A stretch of DNA of 7,254 bases, taken from contig DJRJ01000073.1 of NCBI GenBank assembly GCA_002438865.1, forward strand, positions 1 to 7,254, in the 5' to 3' direction. The DNA is from Clostridiales bacterium UBA6363. GTDB taxonomy: Bacteria > Bacillota > Clostridia > UBA1381. The notes under the pieces were generated by a model that saw only the letters and a program-made list of their open reading frames with translations, was not told where the DNA came from and made no database searches. The position numbers were made by a program, and so were the translations under genes. Shown in pieces: positions 6,185 to 7,254 of the stretch (positions are counted from its first letter, which is position 1; each line of letters opens with the position of its first letter).

Positions 6185-6203
6185 TATGGACGGCAATTTT
6201 TTT
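6177..6203 (+). terminator. Intrinsic terminator of the glycine riboswitch
   Basis: TTGCCG (6177-6182) pairs with CGGCAA (6191-6196). The stem can extend to TTGCCGCC/GGCGGCAA with one bulged A around a TAT loop, and seven T's follow (6197-6203). It lies 27 bases after the aptamer and about 100 bases before the symporter start, as expected for a transcriptional expression platform. The remainder, 6204-6286, shows no further structure I can support. Confidence 0.88.
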
Positions 6204-6301
6204 GTTCCGGGAAGAAAAGCCTGTAAAAAAAGTGCGCCTGATTTGCGAGGGAAAGTTGATGTTTTAGTAAATATTTATGTTTTTTTGGAGGGATTTTTTT
6301 A

Positions 6302-7254
6302 ATGGAAAAACTAAACATGATTTTGAACAAAATCGACGGTTGGGTATGGGGCATACCGATGATAGTGCTGATTCTTGCGGTCGGCTTGCTTTTATCAATC
6401 AAGACGGGCTTTGTTCAGGTAAGACATTTGCGTAAGGCATTGAAGTTTATGGTTCAGAACGAAGAAGACGGCGAGGGCGACGTTACAAGTTTCGGTGCAT
6501 TATGTACCGCGCTTTCGGCAACTATAGGTACGGGTAACATAGTCGGAGTGATAACCGCTATTGCTGCGGGCGGTCCGGGTGCGTTATTTTGGATGGAATT
6601 TGCGGCATTTCTCGGAATGGCTACAAAGTATTCGGAAGGTTTGCTTGCTGTAAAGTACAGAGAAATCGATTCTGACGGCAAAGTTTTGGGCGGACCTTTC
6701 TATTACATTGAAAAAGGAATGGGCGCAAACTGGAAGTGGCTTGCAAAGTTGTTTGCGATTTTCGGTATGCTTGTAGGTCTTTTGGGTATCGGAACAATGA
6801 CTCAAATCAACGGTATTACCGCCGCCGTTCAGAACTTCTTTGACCCCGATAGAGCAATGGTTGCTTTTCATATCGGAGAAACGGCATTTGCATGGCCTAC
6901 TGTTATTTCCGGTGTTATAGTTACTTTCTTTGCGGCATTGGTTATAATCGGCGGAATTAAAAGAATTGCAAAGGTATCGGAAATTGTAGTTCCGTTTATG
7001 GCTGTTCTTTATGTGGTTTGTGCATTGGTTCTTATATTCTGCAACATCACAAAGGGACCGGGCGCTATTGTGCTGGTAGTAAAGAGTGCATTTTGCCCCA
7101 AAGCGGTATTCGGCGGCGCTTTGGGTATAACAATGCTAACCGCAATGCGTAACGGTATTGCAAGAGGTATTTTCTCAAACGAATCGGGTATCGGTTCTGC
7201 ACCTATCGCAGCGGCTGCCGCAAAAACAAAAGAACCGGTAAGACAGGGTCTTGT
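6302..7254 (+). CDS. Sodium:alanine/glycine symporter, AGCS family (3' truncated by window edge)
   Basis: ATG6302 follows a strong GGAGGGA site (6287-6293, 8-base spacing) and opens a frame that runs off the window, giving 317 residues of a protein that is normally about 450-480. It is an inner-membrane cation-coupled amino acid transporter of the AlsT/DagA type. Family marks are the early hydrophobic helix (about 17-33), SATIGTGNIVGV (72-83), the signature GGPGALFWMEFAAFLGMATKYSE (90-112), GGPFYYIEKGMG (130-141), and RNGIARGIFSNESGIGSAPIAAAAA (283-307), which resembles the conserved 'ARGxFSNExGxGSAPIAHAAAKT' block. Several hydrophobic segments lie between (about 150-166, 200-218, 227-247). 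The glycine riboswitch upstream points to glycine, and probably alanine, as substrate. Codon use looks somewhat different from the uronate genes, with more GGT and GTT, as expected for a well expressed gene. Transport direction is not shown by sequence. Confidence 0.95.
   Translation, partial: MEKLNMILNKIDGWVWGIPMIVLILAVGLLLSIKTGFVQVRHLRKALKFMVQNEEDGEGDVTSFGALCTALSATIGTGNIVGVITAIAAGGPGALFWMEFAAFLGMATKYSEGLLAVKYREIDSDGKVLGGPFYYIEKGMGANWKWLAKLFAIFGMLVGLLGIGTMTQINGITAAVQNFFDPDRAMVAFHIGETAFAWPTVISGVIVTFFAALVIIGGIKRIAKVSEIVVPFMAVLYVVCALVLIFCNITKGPGAIVLVVKSAFCPKAVFGGALGITMLTAMRNGIARGIFSNESGIGSAPIAAAAAKTKEPVRQGL

Noticed and set aside
6096..6302. 68-residue + strand open frame in the symporter leader
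   Set aside because: It begins inside the glycine aptamer and runs through the terminator; the bases are explained by conserved RNA structure and there is no ribosome binding site.

Overview
The window looks like chromosomal DNA from an anaerobic, gut-type Clostridia (Firmicutes). The inference rests on four things: an SDR-type fructuronate reductase beside uxuA and uxaC, as in Bacillus and clostridial hexuronate loci; strong AGGAGG-like ribosome binding sites; a singlet glycine riboswitch before an AGCS symporter; and intergenic GTAGGGG...CCCC palindromic repeats. No lower taxon can be read from the sequence. Every gene is on the + strand.

Layout. Positions 1-2307 hold three tightly packed genes: the 3' part of a Gfo/Idh/MocA oxidoreductase, a TIM-barrel sugar phosphate isomerase/epimerase-like protein, and a second Gfo/Idh/MocA oxidoreductase. 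The last overlaps uxuA (mannonate dehydratase, 2307-3347) by one base. A 397-base gap (3348-3744) follows, filled with MITE-like palindromic repeats: two tandem copies of about 115 bases, one core in inverted orientation and one degenerate core. Then come uxuB (SDR-type fructuronate reductase, 3745-4596) and uxaC (glucuronate isomerase, 4609-5832), 12 bases apart. A hairpin at 5868-5900 closes the cluster.

How the genes work together. UxaC (D-glucuronate to D-fructuronate), UxuB (D-fructuronate to D-mannonate) and UxuA (D-mannonate to 2-keto-3-deoxygluconate) form the upper glucuronate pathway. KDG kinase, KDPG aldolase and any uronate transporter are not in the window. The two oxidoreductases and the TIM-barrel protein share the transcription unit. 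They plausibly prepare an unusual uronide or glycoside whose product enters the UxaC-UxuB-UxuA route, but their substrates cannot be read from sequence.

Positions 5833-6301 are non-coding and carry a separate regulatory unit: a sigma-A type promoter (5983-6011), a singlet glycine aptamer (6076-6149), an intrinsic terminator (6177-6203) and a strong ribosome binding site for a sodium:alanine/glycine symporter gene that runs off the right edge. An extended antiterminator helix can be drawn by hand that competes with both the aptamer and the terminator, which predicts a glycine OFF switch.

The points most worth a second look are the oxidoreductase/TIM-barrel/uronate gene combination, the MITE-like element that supplies the uxuA stop codon, a UxaC about 55-65 residues shorter than usual, and the predicted OFF-switch geometry.
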